The notes: generated by a model from the sequence alone, not told the origin. 55,688 nt of DNA from an uncultured Collinsella sp. (GCA_902491765.1 CABUIY010000013.1:1-55688), one strand, 5' to 3'. Positions 1 to 8,438 are shown, numbered from the stretch's first letter. A program made the numbers and translations.

Positions 1-395
1 GTCGTGTTAAACGTTCCTTTAAGATTGACATCGAGCACGCGATCGAAGGCGTCATCGCCCATGCGCATGAGCAGGCCATCGCGGGTGATGCCAGCGTTGT
101 TGACGAGCGCCCAAATGGAGCCAAAGTCGTTGAGGACCGCTTCCACGCACGCGTTGACGGCAGCGGGGTCGGCCACGTCGCATTGATATGAGCGCGCCGT
201 GGCGCCAGCCGCCTCGCAGGCGTCGCACGTCTCGCGCGCCGCATCGACGCTGCCGGCATAGACGACGGCGATATCGCAGCCATCCTCCGCCAGACCGATA
301 GCGCAGGCGCGGCCGATACCCCGCGAGCCGCCCGTGACCAGTGCCACGCGACGTGAGTCGTTGCGCTCGAGCGCGCCATTGTTCAAGTTGCCCAT
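1..395 (-). CDS. fabG: 3-oxoacyl-ACP reductase, 5' part only (window edge)
   Basis: NADPH-dependent reduction of 3-oxoacyl-ACP to 3-hydroxyacyl-ACP in the fatty-acid elongation cycle. The 131 codons present form the N-terminal half of a short-chain dehydrogenase: the TGGSRGIG dinucleotide-binding loop is at residues 21-28 and the NNAGITRDGLL segment, typical of FabG, is at 99-109. The catalytic Ser/Tyr/Lys lie beyond the window edge. The ATG at 393-395 has a GGAAT ribosome site just upstream. It is the last visible gene of fabH-acpP-fabK-fabD-fabG, 30 bp after fabD, so co-transcription is likely. About ten residues precede the usual FabG start, a minor oddity. Confidence 0.93.
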   Translation of the reverse strand, partial: MGNLNNGALERNDSRRVALVTGGSRGIGRACAIGLAEDGCDIAVVYAGSVDAARETCDACEAAGATARSYQCDVADPAAVNACVEAVLNDFGSIWALVNNAGITRDGLLMRMGDDAFDRVLDVNLKGTFNT

Positions 396-425
396 GTCAT
401 TCCTTTCGGGTTACAGCCCTGTGGA

Positions 426-1352
426 CTATGCGAGCTCGTCGGCAATAGCTGCGACCTGCTCGGCCGTCTCGCACGAATACACACGAACGTCGCTCAGCGT
501 ACGCTTGACCAGGCCGGACAGCGTTTTGCCGGGGCCGACCTCAATAAATGTGTCGATGCCTTGATCCTGCAGAGCATGCAGCGTATCGACCCAGCGTACG
601 GCATGGCTCACCTGATTGGCCAAGACATCCGATGCCGTCTGGGGATCCGCCGGATAGGGCGCCGCTGTCATATTTGCCAAAACAGGAATGAGCAACGGGG
701 ACGGCGCGTGACCGGCCTCAATATATGCGGCAAGGCCACAGGTCGCCTCGGCCATATAGGGGCTATGAAATGCACCCGACACCGCGACCTTCATGGCGCG
801 GCCGCCAGCCTCTTTTACTAGGACGTCGAGCTCCTGCAGCGCCTCGGGCGCTCCGGCCACAACCGTCTGCTGTGGGCTGTTGTAGTTGACTGGCCAGCAG
901 TCCTCGCCGGCCTGTTTAGCCAGGCCCTCGACTTGCGCCGCATCGAGCTTGATGACGGCGCGCATGCCGCCCGGATGGCGCTCGGCAGCCGCGGCCATCA
1001 GCGCCGCGCGCTCACACACGAGCTCAAAACCCGCTCGCGTATCGAATGCCCCCGCAAAGGTGAGTGCAGCGACCTCGCCCAGCGAGAATCCCGCACAGGC
1101 GGCAGGCACCACGCCGCGCTCGCGCAGGGCGACGGCGACAGCCAAGTCGTGCACGAACACGCAAGGCTGCGTGTTCTCGGTCTGCGAGAGCTCCTCCTTG
1201 GAGGCGCTCCGGCACTGCTCGCTCGTCCCCGGGCGCACCTCATCGGCAATGACGAACACCTCGGCAGCCGCCGGCGATGTCTCGATCAAGTCGACGCCCA
1301 TCGCGGGGTGCTGGGCACCCTGGCCGGCAAACAAAAACGCTACGCCACCCAT
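426..1352 (-). CDS. fabD: malonyl-CoA:ACP transacylase
   Basis: Transfers malonyl from CoA to ACP, supplying the extender unit for fatty-acid synthesis. The N-terminal FLFAGQGAQ motif, the nucleophile elbow GFSLGE (Ser about residue 90; most relatives have GHSLGE, so a His is replaced by Phe) and the GAFHSPYM motif carrying the second catalytic residue (His about 196) are visible. Length of 308 residues is normal. I prefer the ATG at 1352, which lies 9 nt after AGGG, over the GTG at 1358. It overlaps the 3' end of fabK by 13 nt, indicating translational coupling within the operon. Confidence 0.95.
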   Translation of the reverse strand: MGGVAFLFAGQGAQHPAMGVDLIETSPAAAEVFVIADEVRPGTSEQCRSASKEELSQTENTQPCVFVHDLAVAVALRERGVVPAACAGFSLGEVAALTFAGAFDTRAGFELVCERAALMAAAAERHPGGMRAVIKLDAAQVEGLAKQAGEDCWPVNYNSPQQTVVAGAPEALQELDVLVKEAGGRAMKVAVSGAFHSPYMAEATCGLAAYIEAGHAPSPLLIPVLANMTAAPYPADPQTASDVLANQVSHAVRWVDTLHALQDQGIDTFIEVGPGKTLSGLVKRTLSDVRVYSCETAEQVAAIADELA

Positions 1353-2284
1353 GCGCACGCACCCTTCAGGACGTGCTCGGCGCCATCGACCAGGTCGTCA
1401 ACGATTTCGCGTGCGCTCTGGCGCTCGTTGACCATGCCGGCAATCTGTCCACACAAAAACGAACCCTCTTCGTAGTTGCCGTCCTTGGCGGCCTTACGCA
1501 GCGCACCGGTTCCCATAGCACCGAGCTCCTCGGCACTCGCACCGGAACCCTCGCTCTTGGCATAGGCGTTGGTGAAGGGGCTCTTGAGGGCGCGCACCGG
1601 ATGTCCCGTCGAGCGACCGGTCGCACGCGTCGAAGTGTCGTTGGCCTTCAGGACCATCTCCTTGTACTGCTCCGAGACGGTACACTCATCGGCAACGAGA
1701 AAACGCGTGCCCACTTGGACGCCAGCGGCGCCAAGCATAAAGGCGGCCGCCACCCCGCGGCCATCCGCGATACCGCCGGCGGCCACAACGGGAATGTCGA
1801 CCGCATCGACGACCTGCGGCACCAGTGCCATCGTCGAGGTCTCGCCAATATGGCCGCCCGATTCGGTACCCTCGGCAACAACCGCCGTGGCTCCACGACG
1901 TGCCACGAGGCGCGCCAGCGCCACCGAGGCAACGACCGGGATGACCTTGATGCCCGCCTCGTTCCACGCCTTCATGTACTTGGCGGGATTGCCGGCGCCC
2001 GTCACGACGACCGGCACTCGCTCGTCAATCACGACCTGCGCGACCTCGTCGGCAAACGGGCTCATGAGCATGACGTTGACGCCAAAGGGCTTATCCGTCT
2101 TGGCGCGCAGCTCATGAATCTGGTCGCGAAGCCAGTTGGCGTCGGCGTTCATGGCCGCGATGATGCCTAAGCCACCCGCCTCGGACACTGCGGACGCCAG
2201 CGAGGCATCGGCAATCCAGGCCATACCGCCCTGGAACACGGGCTTTTCGATGCCGAGCAGATCGCAGAGAGGAGTCTTGAGCAT
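1340..2284 (-). CDS. fabK: enoyl-ACP reductase II (FMN-dependent)
   Basis: Last reductive step of each elongation round, using FMN and NAD(P)H. This is the FabK/nitronate-monooxygenase TIM barrel rather than FabI. Visible are the N-terminal PVFQGGMAWI, the AEGTESGGHIGE segment, the phosphate-binding VVAAGGIADGRG and GAAGVQVGTRFL motifs. At 314 residues it has the usual family length. It starts 2 nt after the acpP stop and overlaps fabD. A FabK-type enzyme is expected to be insensitive to triclosan (family knowledge). Nitronate monooxygenase is the alternative annotation, but the fab operon context makes FabK far more likely. Confidence 0.93.
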   Translation of the reverse strand: MLKTPLCDLLGIEKPVFQGGMAWIADASLASAVSEAGGLGIIAAMNADANWLRDQIHELRAKTDKPFGVNVMLMSPFADEVAQVVIDERVPVVVTGAGNPAKYMKAWNEAGIKVIPVVASVALARLVARRGATAVVAEGTESGGHIGETSTMALVPQVVDAVDIPVVAAGGIADGRGVAAAFMLGAAGVQVGTRFLVADECTVSEQYKEMVLKANDTSTRATGRSTGHPVRALKSPFTNAYAKSEGSGASAEELGAMGTGALRKAAKDGNYEEGSFLCGQIAGMVNERQSAREIVDDLVDGAEHVLKGACAWVA

Positions 2285-2286
2285 CT

Positions 2287-2523
2287 CTACTTCTCCAATG
2301 CCGCCTCGACCGTATCGGCGAACTCGCCGACCGTCTTGGGGTTCTCCTCGGTATCGAGCTGGATGCCAAACTCGTCCTCGACGGCAACGAGGATCTCGAC
2401 GGTGCCCAGGCTGTCGAGACCAATCTCCTCGAGCGTGGACTCGGGCTTCATCTCGACATCGTCAAGACCGGCGGTCTCGCGGATAACGTCGCAAACGCGC
2501 TCGAAGGTCTTCTGATCTGCCAT
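2287..2523 (-). CDS. acpP: acyl carrier protein
   Basis: Carries growing acyl chains on a 4'-phosphopantetheine arm. The 78-residue acidic protein has the modification motif GLDSLGTVEI with the acceptor Ser at residue 38, plus the usual helix 2-3 sequence ending EDEFGI. The ATG is preceded by AGGAG. It lies between fabH and fabK, so it is the ACP of fatty-acid synthesis rather than of a polyketide or teichoic-acid system. The spacing to fabK is 2 nt and to fabH about 50 nt, consistent with one transcript from the fabH promoter. Confidence 0.96.
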   Translation of the reverse strand: MADQKTFERVCDVIRETAGLDDVEMKPESTLEEIGLDSLGTVEILVAVEDEFGIQLDTEENPKTVGEFADTVEAALEK

Positions 2524-2575
2524 GGTAGTTCTCCTTTGGTTGTGCCCTAGGGGCGTTTTTATTTCCTATGTGCGA

Positions 2576-3535
2576 CTACTTCCAACGAAGCAGATAGCCA
2601 CCTATATCCAGACCGGCGCCAAATCCAACCAAGGCGATGGTGTCGCCTGTGTGAAGTGCACCGGCGTTTGCCAGCCGGTCGAGGGCAAGCGGAATGCATG
2701 CGCTCGAAATGTTGCCGGTCTCGCGCAACGTGCGAACCACGCGCTCGTCCGGCACGCCCAGGCGCTTGACCGCCTGGCTCAGGATTCGTTCGTTAGCCTG
2801 ATGGAATACAAAATGATCGATGTCTTCGACCAAAATGCCCGCATCGATCGCAAGCTTATGGACCGTGTCGCAGATGGCGTTGACGCCGAACTTGAACACG
2901 CGGCGGCCGTTCATGGACAGCACGCTCGCGCTATCTGCGGAAGCCTTAAACGGCGAGGTACCGACCAGACCGGGAACGCGCAACGTCTCGACGTCGGGCG
3001 CCGTCGAAAGCTCAATGGCAAGGGGACTGTCTCCCCCAGCCTCAATCACTGCGGCGCCTGCCCCATCGCCAAAGAGCACGCAGGTGGCACGGTCGGTCCA
3101 GTCGAGCGCGCGCGTCATCTGCTCGGCAGCAACGACAAGCACGCGCTCGGCGCGACCGCGGGCGATATAGCCCTCGGCGACATCGAGCGCAAATACGAAG
3201 CCGGCACAAGCCGCCGAGACATCGAAGGCAGGGCACGTCGCGCCTAGTCGCTCAGCAACGGCACACGCCTCAGCGGGAACAAGGTGGTCACCCGTCGTCG
3301 TCGAGCAGACGATCAGATCCAGCTGGCTCGCGTCGATTCCGGACACCTGGAGTGCCCGCTCACTCGCCGCTACGGCAAGGTCGTCAAGTGACTCGGTGGT
3401 GCAGACGTGGCGGCTCTTGATACCCGTGCGGGTAAAAATCCACTCATCCGAGGTATCGAGGAACTCAGACAGCTCGTCATTGGAAACACTGCGTTCAGGA
3501 AGCGCCGAGCCTGTTCCAAGAATCGTGAAACCCAT
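2576..3535 (-). CDS. fabH: beta-ketoacyl-ACP synthase III
   Basis: Starts fatty-acid synthesis by condensing an acyl-CoA with malonyl-ACP. The catalytic triad is in place for a 319-residue protein: Cys110 (DVSAACAGF), His245 (FHQANE) and Asn275 (ETGNIS). I chose the ATG at 3535 because AAGGAGG lies 7 nt upstream and homology begins there (GFTILGTGSALPE); the longer open frame to 3592 would run through the promoter repeats. It is the first gene of the fab operon and probably the point of transcriptional control, given the duplicated motif at 3552-3618. Substrate preference (acetyl or branched primers) cannot be read from the sequence. Confidence 0.96.
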   Translation of the reverse strand: MGFTILGTGSALPERSVSNDELSEFLDTSDEWIFTRTGIKSRHVCTTESLDDLAVAASERALQVSGIDASQLDLIVCSTTTGDHLVPAEACAVAERLGATCPAFDVSAACAGFVFALDVAEGYIARGRAERVLVVAAEQMTRALDWTDRATCVLFGDGAGAAVIEAGGDSPLAIELSTAPDVETLRVPGLVGTSPFKASADSASVLSMNGRRVFKFGVNAICDTVHKLAIDAGILVEDIDHFVFHQANERILSQAVKRLGVPDERVVRTLRETGNISSACIPLALDRLANAGALHTGDTIALVGFGAGLDIGGYLLRWK

Positions 3536-3551
3536 CACTAACCTCCTTTGA

Positions 3552-3618
3552 GTTGTTGACGTGTTTACATCGACCAAGAGAGGATAACGCATTTCAGTCT
3601 TTGTTGACGTGTTAACAT
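3552..3618 (-). promoter_or_regulatory. duplicated motif in fabH promoter region (probable operator)
   Basis: Two near-identical sites, TTGACGTGTTTACAT (ending 3570) and TTGACGTGTTAACAT (ending 3618), lie 48 bp apart between fabH and birA. They differ by a single base over about 17 positions. The spacing is close to an integral number of helical turns, as expected for a regulator binding twice. They do not look like the FabT or FapR operators known from Bacillota. No candidate regulator gene lies next to them. Confidence 0.5.
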
Positions 3619-3711
3619 TAAATTGTCCAAATGCGACAAAGGCTTCACATTGTGTCTATCTCTCGACACCATTGCGTCATTCACTTATTCAATAAGGAGG
3701 TAGCAGCCGCT

Positions 3712-4488
3712 ATGGATGCCCAATTAACGATTGTCGACGTAACCGGATCGACCAACGATGACCTGCTCGAGGCAGGAAAACAGGGTGCGCCGCACGGCAC
3801 AGGACTTGCCGCCCGCGCGCAAACGGCAGGACGCGGCCGGCGCGGCCACAAGTGGGATTCAACCGCCGGCAACCTATTGCTTTCGATTGTCCTGCGTCCA
3901 TGCGTTAATCCCGCAAAGTACTCTGGTCTTGCCGCCGTCAGCGGCCTAGCGGTGCTCGAAGCACTCGAAAAGCAAGGCCTTGCAAGCGAAATAGCCCTCA
4001 AGTGGCCCAACGACCTGGTCGCGCGAGGACGCAAGCTCGGCGGCATTCTGGTCGAGGCCGCACGCGATAACGAAGGCAAACCTTTCGCCGTCTGCGGCAT
4101 TGGTGTCAACGTAAACTACACGCCCCAAGAGGTGCCCGATGGCGGGCTGGCGGCAATTGGCCTCTCGGACCTCAACGAGAGCGTTCCCGCCGTCGACATG
4201 CTCCTCGATGAGGTCTATCACGCAGTTATAGACGCTGTAGATACCTGGGCAGAGCGCCTCAACGCCAAGGAAGAAGACGCCGGTCCGCTCGCGCCCGTCC
4301 ACGACGAATATATCGCTCACCTCAATTGGATCGGGAAGCACGTTATCGCCCGCTCCCCCGCTGGAGACGAGCTGGCACGAGGCATATTTAGAACGGTCGA
4401 CGATTGCGGCCGCGCAAGCATTGAGACCGAGAGCGGCTTGTGCGTCTTCCACTTCGAAGAAGCATCCTTGCGCCCCCTGAGCGAATAG
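3712..4488 (+). CDS. birA: biotin--[acetyl-CoA-carboxylase] ligase
   Basis: Attaches biotin to the carboxyl-carrier subunit of biotin enzymes such as acetyl-CoA carboxylase, which supplies malonyl-CoA to the neighbouring fab pathway. The catalytic GRGRRGHKW loop (residues 40-48), ALKWPND and the biotin-contact segment RKLGGILVE are all present, followed by a small C-terminal domain. At 258 residues it lacks the N-terminal helix-turn-helix of regulatory BirA proteins, so it is a plain ligase. The ATG at 3712 follows AAGGAGG by 13 nt; upstream in-frame codons lack a ribosome site. It is divergent from fabH. Confidence 0.93.
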   Translation: MDAQLTIVDVTGSTNDDLLEAGKQGAPHGTGLAARAQTAGRGRRGHKWDSTAGNLLLSIVLRPCVNPAKYSGLAAVSGLAVLEALEKQGLASEIALKWPNDLVARGRKLGGILVEAARDNEGKPFAVCGIGVNVNYTPQEVPDGGLAAIGLSDLNESVPAVDMLLDEVYHAVIDAVDTWAERLNAKEEDAGPLAPVHDEYIAHLNWIGKHVIARSPAGDELARGIFRTVDDCGRASIETESGLCVFHFEEASLRPLSE

Positions 4489-4548
4489 GGCGCCGCAGCC
4501 GTCGGCTCGGCAGACGAATTCGCTATCCCAAAATCTAAACTCAAAACA

Positions 4549-4586
4549 AAAGAGCCCCGCTACCGTAATGGCAGCGGGGCTCTGTA
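4549..4586 (-). terminator. terminator after rpsJ (possibly bidirectional)
   Basis: An 11-bp perfect stem AGAGCCCCGCT/AGCGGGGCTCT (4551-4561 with 4572-4582) lies between the convergent birA and rpsJ. On the minus strand it is followed by TTTTGTTTTGAG, so it ends the str operon. It could also stop birA transcription. Confidence 0.85.
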
Positions 4587-4604
4587 AGCTATGAGCGGTA
4601 TCGC

Positions 4605-4913
4605 TTAGAGCTTGATGTCGATGTCGACGCCAGCGGGGAGGTCGAGACGCATGAGCGAATCAACGGTGCCCGAGGTGGGGTCGAGGATGTCGATGAGGCG
4701 CTTGTGGGTGCGCATCTCGAACTGCTCACGGGAGTCCTTGTTCACGTGCGGCGAGCGGATAACCGTGTACAGGTTGCGCTCGGTGGGCAGGGGGACAGGA
4801 CCGGAAACGCGAGCGCCGGTCTTCTGAGCGGTCTCGACGATGAGCTTCGCGGACTGATCGACGACCTCGTGATCATAGCCCTTGAGGCGAATGCGGATCT
4901 TCTGGGTAGCCAA
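4605..4913 (-). CDS. rpsJ: 30S ribosomal protein S10
   Basis: Head protein of the 30S subunit and partner of NusB in antitermination. The 102-residue product has the family start IRIRLKGYDHEVVDQS and the conserved GPVPLPTE and SPHVNKDSREQFEMRTHKRLIDI blocks. The start codon is TTG (4911-4913) placed after GGAGG; no ATG fits. It is the last gene of rpsL-rpsG-fusA-rpsJ, the position usually held by tuf in other phyla; tuf itself is at 43939-45129. No S10-operon genes follow in this window. Confidence 0.97.
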   Translation of the reverse strand: MATQKIRIRLKGYDHEVVDQSAKLIVETAQKTGARVSGPVPLPTERNLYTVIRSPHVNKDSREQFEMRTHKRLIDILDPTSGTVDSLMRLDLPAGVDIDIKL

Positions 4914-4973
4914 CTTAAACCTCCAAAGAGTGCGAGAGACGTTCTCGCGGATTACGTAACAGGGAGCTCGAAC

Positions 4974-7073
4974 TTAGGCGTTCTTGCTCATGACCTCGTC
5001 CACGATGGACTTGGGCGCGGGCTCATAAGAGTCGAACTGCATCGTGTAGGATGCACGGCCCTGGGTCTGGGAGCGAAGGTCGGTAGCGTAACCGAACATC
5101 TCGCCCAGCGGCACCTTGGCACGGATGAGCTTGCTGTTCTTGCGATCCTCCATGCCCTCGATCTTGCCGCGGCGACCGGAGAGGTTGCCCATAACGTCGC
5201 CCATGTACTGCTCGGGAGTCTCGACCTCGACAGCCATGATCGGCTCGAGCAGCTGCGGGTCGGACTTCTTGAGGGCGTCCTTGATAGCCATGGAACCGGC
5301 GATCTTGAAGGCGGCCTCGGAGGAGTCGACCTCGTGGTAAGAACCGTCGAACAGGGTGACCTTGACGTCGAGGACCGGGAAGCCGGCGATAACACCGGTG
5401 TTCAGGGCCTCCTGGATGCCCTTGTCGATGGACGGGATGTACTCCTTGGGCACGACGCCGCCGACGATAGCGTTGACGAACTCGTAGCCGAAGCCCTCCT
5501 CCATCTTCTCGAGCTTGATGACGGCGTGGCCGTACTGACCGCGACCGCCGGACTGACGGACGAACTTGCCCTCAGCCTTCTCGACGTCGTGACCAGCGGT
5601 CTCGCGGTAGGCAACCTGGGGCTTACCGACGTTAGCGTCAACCTTGAACTCGCGGAGCAGGCGGTCGACGATGATCTCGAGGTGCAGCTCGCCCATGCCG
5701 GCGATGATGGTCTGACCGGTCTCGTGGTTGGTGGACACCTGGAAGGTCGGGTCCTCCTCGGCGAGCTTGGTCAGAGCAAGGGACATCTTGTCCTGCTCGG
5801 CCTTGGTCTTGGGCTCGATGGCAACGTCGATAACGGGCTTAGCGAACTCGATCTTCTCGAGGACGATCTCCTTGCCCTCGGCGCACAGGGTGTCACCGGT
5901 GGTGGAGTTCTTGAAGCCGACGCAAGCGACGATGTCGCCGGCGGCAGCGTCGTCACGGTCGATACGCTCTGCGGCGTTCATCTCGAGGATGCGGCCGAGG
6001 CGCTCGCGCTGACCGTTGGAAGCGTTGACCACGTAGGAGCCGGACTCGGCGCGGCCGGAGTAAACGCGGACATAGGTGAGCTTACCGACGAACGGGTCGG
6101 TCATGATCTTGAAGACCAGGCCGGAGAAGGGCTCGTCGAAGGAAGGATGACGCTGGATCTCCTCGCCGGTGTCCGGATCGGTACCGGTGACGGCCTCGAC
6201 GTCGAGCGGGCTGGGCAGGTAGTCGACGACAGCGTCGAGCAGCTCCTGAACGCCCTTGTTCTTGTAGGCGGAGCCCACGAAGACGAGGTTGAGCTCGTTG
6301 GCCAGAACGCCCTTGCGCAGAGCGGCCTTGAGCTCCTCGACGGTGAAGTCCTCCTCCATGAGGATCTTCTCCATGAGCTCGTCGTCAAAGCTGGCAGCAG
6401 CGTCAAGGAGCTCCTCGCGCTTGGTGGCAGCGATGTCGGCAAACTCAGCCGGGATCTCGTCCATCGGCTCGGGGTAGGTCATGCCCTTCTCGTCGGCCTT
6501 GAAGTCCCATGCAGTCATGGTGACCAGGTCGATGACGCCCCAGAAGTTGTCCTCGGCGCCCATCGGGACCTGAGCGGCCACGGCGTTAGCGTCGAGACGA
6601 TCCTTCATGGTCTCGATAGCGTTGAAGAAGTCAGCGCCCACGCGGTCATACTTGTTGATGAAGGCGATGCGGGGGACGTTGAAGGTAGAAGCCTGACGCC
6701 AAACGGTCTCAGACTGGGGCTGAACGCCGGCAACGGCGTCGAAGACGGCGACAGCGCCATCGAGGACGCGCAGGCAGCGCTCGACCTCGGCGGTGAAGTC
6801 AACGTGGCCCGGGGTGTCGATGATCTGGATGCGGTAGTCCTTACCGTCCTTGTTCCAGAAGCACGTGGTAGCAGCGGAGGTAATGGTTACGCCGCGCTCC
6901 TGCTCCTGAACCATCCAGTCCATAGTGGCAGCGCCCTCATGGACCTCACCGATCTTGTGGGTCTTACCGGTGTAGTAAAGAATACGCTCGGTCGTGGTGG
7001 TCTTACCGGCATCGATGTGGGCCATGATGCCGATGTTACGGGTATCGGAAAGCTTGTACTTAGGCTTAGCCAT
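4974..7073 (-). CDS. fusA: elongation factor G
   Basis: GTPase that drives ribosomal translocation and, with RRF, recycling. The 699-residue protein shows the P-loop AHIDAGKT (18-25), switch-region RGVTITSAA, DTPGHVDF and NKYDRVGAD guanine motif, followed by domains II to V, ending in the normal C-terminus. The ATG is preceded by AAGGAA. It lies 19 bp after rpsG and about 60 bp before rpsJ within one operon. Codon use is strongly biased, and a long open frame on the opposite strand results from that bias and is not a gene. Confidence 0.98.
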   Translation of the reverse strand: MAKPKYKLSDTRNIGIMAHIDAGKTTTTERILYYTGKTHKIGEVHEGAATMDWMVQEQERGVTITSAATTCFWNKDGKDYRIQIIDTPGHVDFTAEVERCLRVLDGAVAVFDAVAGVQPQSETVWRQASTFNVPRIAFINKYDRVGADFFNAIETMKDRLDANAVAAQVPMGAEDNFWGVIDLVTMTAWDFKADEKGMTYPEPMDEIPAEFADIAATKREELLDAAASFDDELMEKILMEEDFTVEELKAALRKGVLANELNLVFVGSAYKNKGVQELLDAVVDYLPSPLDVEAVTGTDPDTGEEIQRHPSFDEPFSGLVFKIMTDPFVGKLTYVRVYSGRAESGSYVVNASNGQRERLGRILEMNAAERIDRDDAAAGDIVACVGFKNSTTGDTLCAEGKEIVLEKIEFAKPVIDVAIEPKTKAEQDKMSLALTKLAEEDPTFQVSTNHETGQTIIAGMGELHLEIIVDRLLREFKVDANVGKPQVAYRETAGHDVEKAEGKFVRQSGGRGQYGHAVIKLEKMEEGFGYEFVNAIVGGVVPKEYIPSIDKGIQEALNTGVIAGFPVLDVKVTLFDGSYHEVDSSEAAFKIAGSMAIKDALKKSDPQLLEPIMAVEVETPEQYMGDVMGNLSGRRGKIEGMEDRKNSKLIRAKVPLGEMFGYATDLRSQTQGRASYTMQFDSYEPAPKSIVDEVMSKNA

Positions 7074-7092
7074 GTTAGTTCCTTACCTTAAC

Positions 7093-7566
7093 TTACCAAC
7101 GATAGTGAGAGAACGCGCGGTTGGCCTCGGCCATCTTGAAGACGTCCTCACGCTTCTTGACGGAAGCGCCCAGGCCGTTGGAGGCGTCGAGAATCTCGTT
7201 GGCGAGACGCTCGGCCATGGTCTTCTCCTTGCGAGCGCGGGAGAAGTTGACGATCCAGCGGATACCCAGAGCGGTGGAACGACGGGAGTTGACCTCCATC
7301 GGGACCTGATAGGTAGCGCCACCGACACGCTTGGGCTTAACCTCGAGCGTGGGCTTGACGTTGTCCATAGCCTTCTTGAAGGTAGCGAGAGCGTCGCCAC
7401 CCTCAGACTTCTCGGCAACGATCTCGAAAGCGGTGTAAACGATGCGCTCAGCGGTGGCCTTCTTGCCGTCAAGAAGGACCTTGTTGATGAGCTGAGTCAC
7501 CAGGCGGTTGTTGTAAACGGCGTCAGGCTGAACCTCACGACGATTAGCTGCTGCACGACGCGGCAT
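7093..7566 (-). CDS. rpsG: 30S ribosomal protein S7
   Basis: Primary 16S rRNA-binding protein that nucleates the 30S head. At 157 residues it matches the family (MPRRAAANRREVQPDAVYNN start, VGGATYQVPMEVNSRR core, C-terminal AFSHYRW). The ATG at 7564-7566 has an AAGGAGA ribosome site. It sits between rpsL and fusA in the usual str order. In other bacteria S7 represses this operon by binding the rpsL-rpsG spacer; the 73-bp spacer here could host that, but I see no proven structure. Confidence 0.97.
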   Translation of the reverse strand: MPRRAAANRREVQPDAVYNNRLVTQLINKVLLDGKKATAERIVYTAFEIVAEKSEGGDALATFKKAMDNVKPTLEVKPKRVGGATYQVPMEVNSRRSTALGIRWIVNFSRARKEKTMAERLANEILDASNGLGASVKKREDVFKMAEANRAFSHYRW

Positions 7567-7639
7567 GTGAAATCTCCTTAAGTGTCTACCGTGCGGCGCT
7601 TAGGCGGCACACGGCGAAAGTATCAAAACGTTATCTGGC

Positions 7640-8017
7640 TTATTTGGCCTTGGGGCGCTTAGCACCGTACTTGGAACGGGCCTGCATACGGTTCTGGACC
7701 GGAGCAGCGTCGTAGGCGCCACGGATGACGTGATAACGGACACCAGGGAGGTCACGGACACGACCGCCGCGGACGAGCACGATGGAGTGCTCCTGCAGGT
7801 TGTGGCCCTCACCCGGGATGTAAGCAGTAACTTCGATGCCGTTGACAAGGCGAACACGGGCAACCTTACGAAGAGCCGAGTTCGGCTTCTTGGGGCTCGT
7901 GGTGAAGACGCGGGTGCACACGCCGCGCTTCTGGGAGTTGTGCTGCAGAGCAGCGTTCTTGGACTTCTTGGGCACGGAACGACGGCCCTGGCGAACCAGC
8001 TGGTTAATAGTAGGCAA
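7640..8017 (-). CDS. rpsL: 30S ribosomal protein S12
   Basis: Decoding-centre protein and classical streptomycin-resistance locus. The 125-residue product has the TSPKKPNSALRK loop with both lysines (43, 44) intact and the GGRVRDLPGVRYHVIRG block. The residue at position 88, Lys in most bacteria (GGRVKDLPG), is Arg here (codon CGT, 7754-7756), a change known to confer streptomycin resistance when it arises in other species. The start codon is TTG (8015-8017), 6 nt after AAGGAG. It is the first gene of the str operon. Confidence 0.97.
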   Translation of the reverse strand: MPTINQLVRQGRRSVPKKSKNAALQHNSQKRGVCTRVFTTSPKKPNSALRKVARVRLVNGIEVTAYIPGEGHNLQEHSIVLVRGGRVRDLPGVRYHVIRGAYDAAPVQNRMQARSKYGAKRPKAK

Positions 8018-8194
8018 AGCGTACTCCTTCTCGAATGATTCCAGCTTTCTGTAAAGTGCAACGGCTTGAATCGAGGGGTCAGCATCCCCCTACGAAACAC
8101 GCAGTTCGATAGGATACGTGGCGTTAGCTGTGCCGTCAACAGACCACGCCGCCGGGCGTATCCCAAAATGAGCATATTTCCGCAAAGCCTACAC

Positions 8195-8385
8195 AAAAGG
8201 AATCCTCTTCTGTGCGCGGGGGCGGATTCCCGGTCCGGGCGGCCCGCTGTTTAAGTTTGCTGCTCTACAGTCCTGCGCAAGACGGAAAGCACATTAAGTG
8301 CTTTCCTTTGCGTGCGGAACTCGCGACAAACTTAAACAGCGGGCCGCCCGGACCGGGAATCCGACGTGCTCGTCGGGGCAACGTT
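8195..8385. repeat. long hairpin repeat A1 (191 bp)
   Basis: The element contains a perfect 36-bp inverted repeat (8224-8259 with 8327-8362) around a 67-nt core, with a second hairpin inside the core (GGAAAGCAC/GTGCTTTCC). The same 191-bp unit recurs at 10212-10402 (A2). Three differences between the two copies within the stem are matched by complementary changes on the other arm. It lies in the 524-bp gap between rpsL and the anti-sigma gene, which has no other coding content. It could be a mobile non-autonomous element, a structured RNA or a recombination site. Confidence 0.85.
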
Positions 8386-8388
8386 ACC

Positions 8389-8438
8389 TGCCAAAAAGGG
8401 ACAGGTTTATTTTGGTCGGTTTTATCTGGGGAAACGTC
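8389..8438 (+). repeat. GGGACAGG dispersed repeat D1
   Basis: Contains GGGACAGGTTTATTTTGG followed by a T-rich stretch and GAAACGTC. It is nearly identical to D2 (36990-37039) and resembles D3 (10172-10213, opposite orientation). It lies directly next to A1 and downstream of the anti-sigma terminator. The style recalls REP sequences spread by REP-associated tyrosine transposases, but no such gene is in the window. Confidence 0.7.

Noticed and set aside
4704..7091. A 795-codon open frame opposite fusA
   Set aside because: Same codon-bias shadow effect; it spans parts of rpsJ and all of fusA and has no family resemblance.
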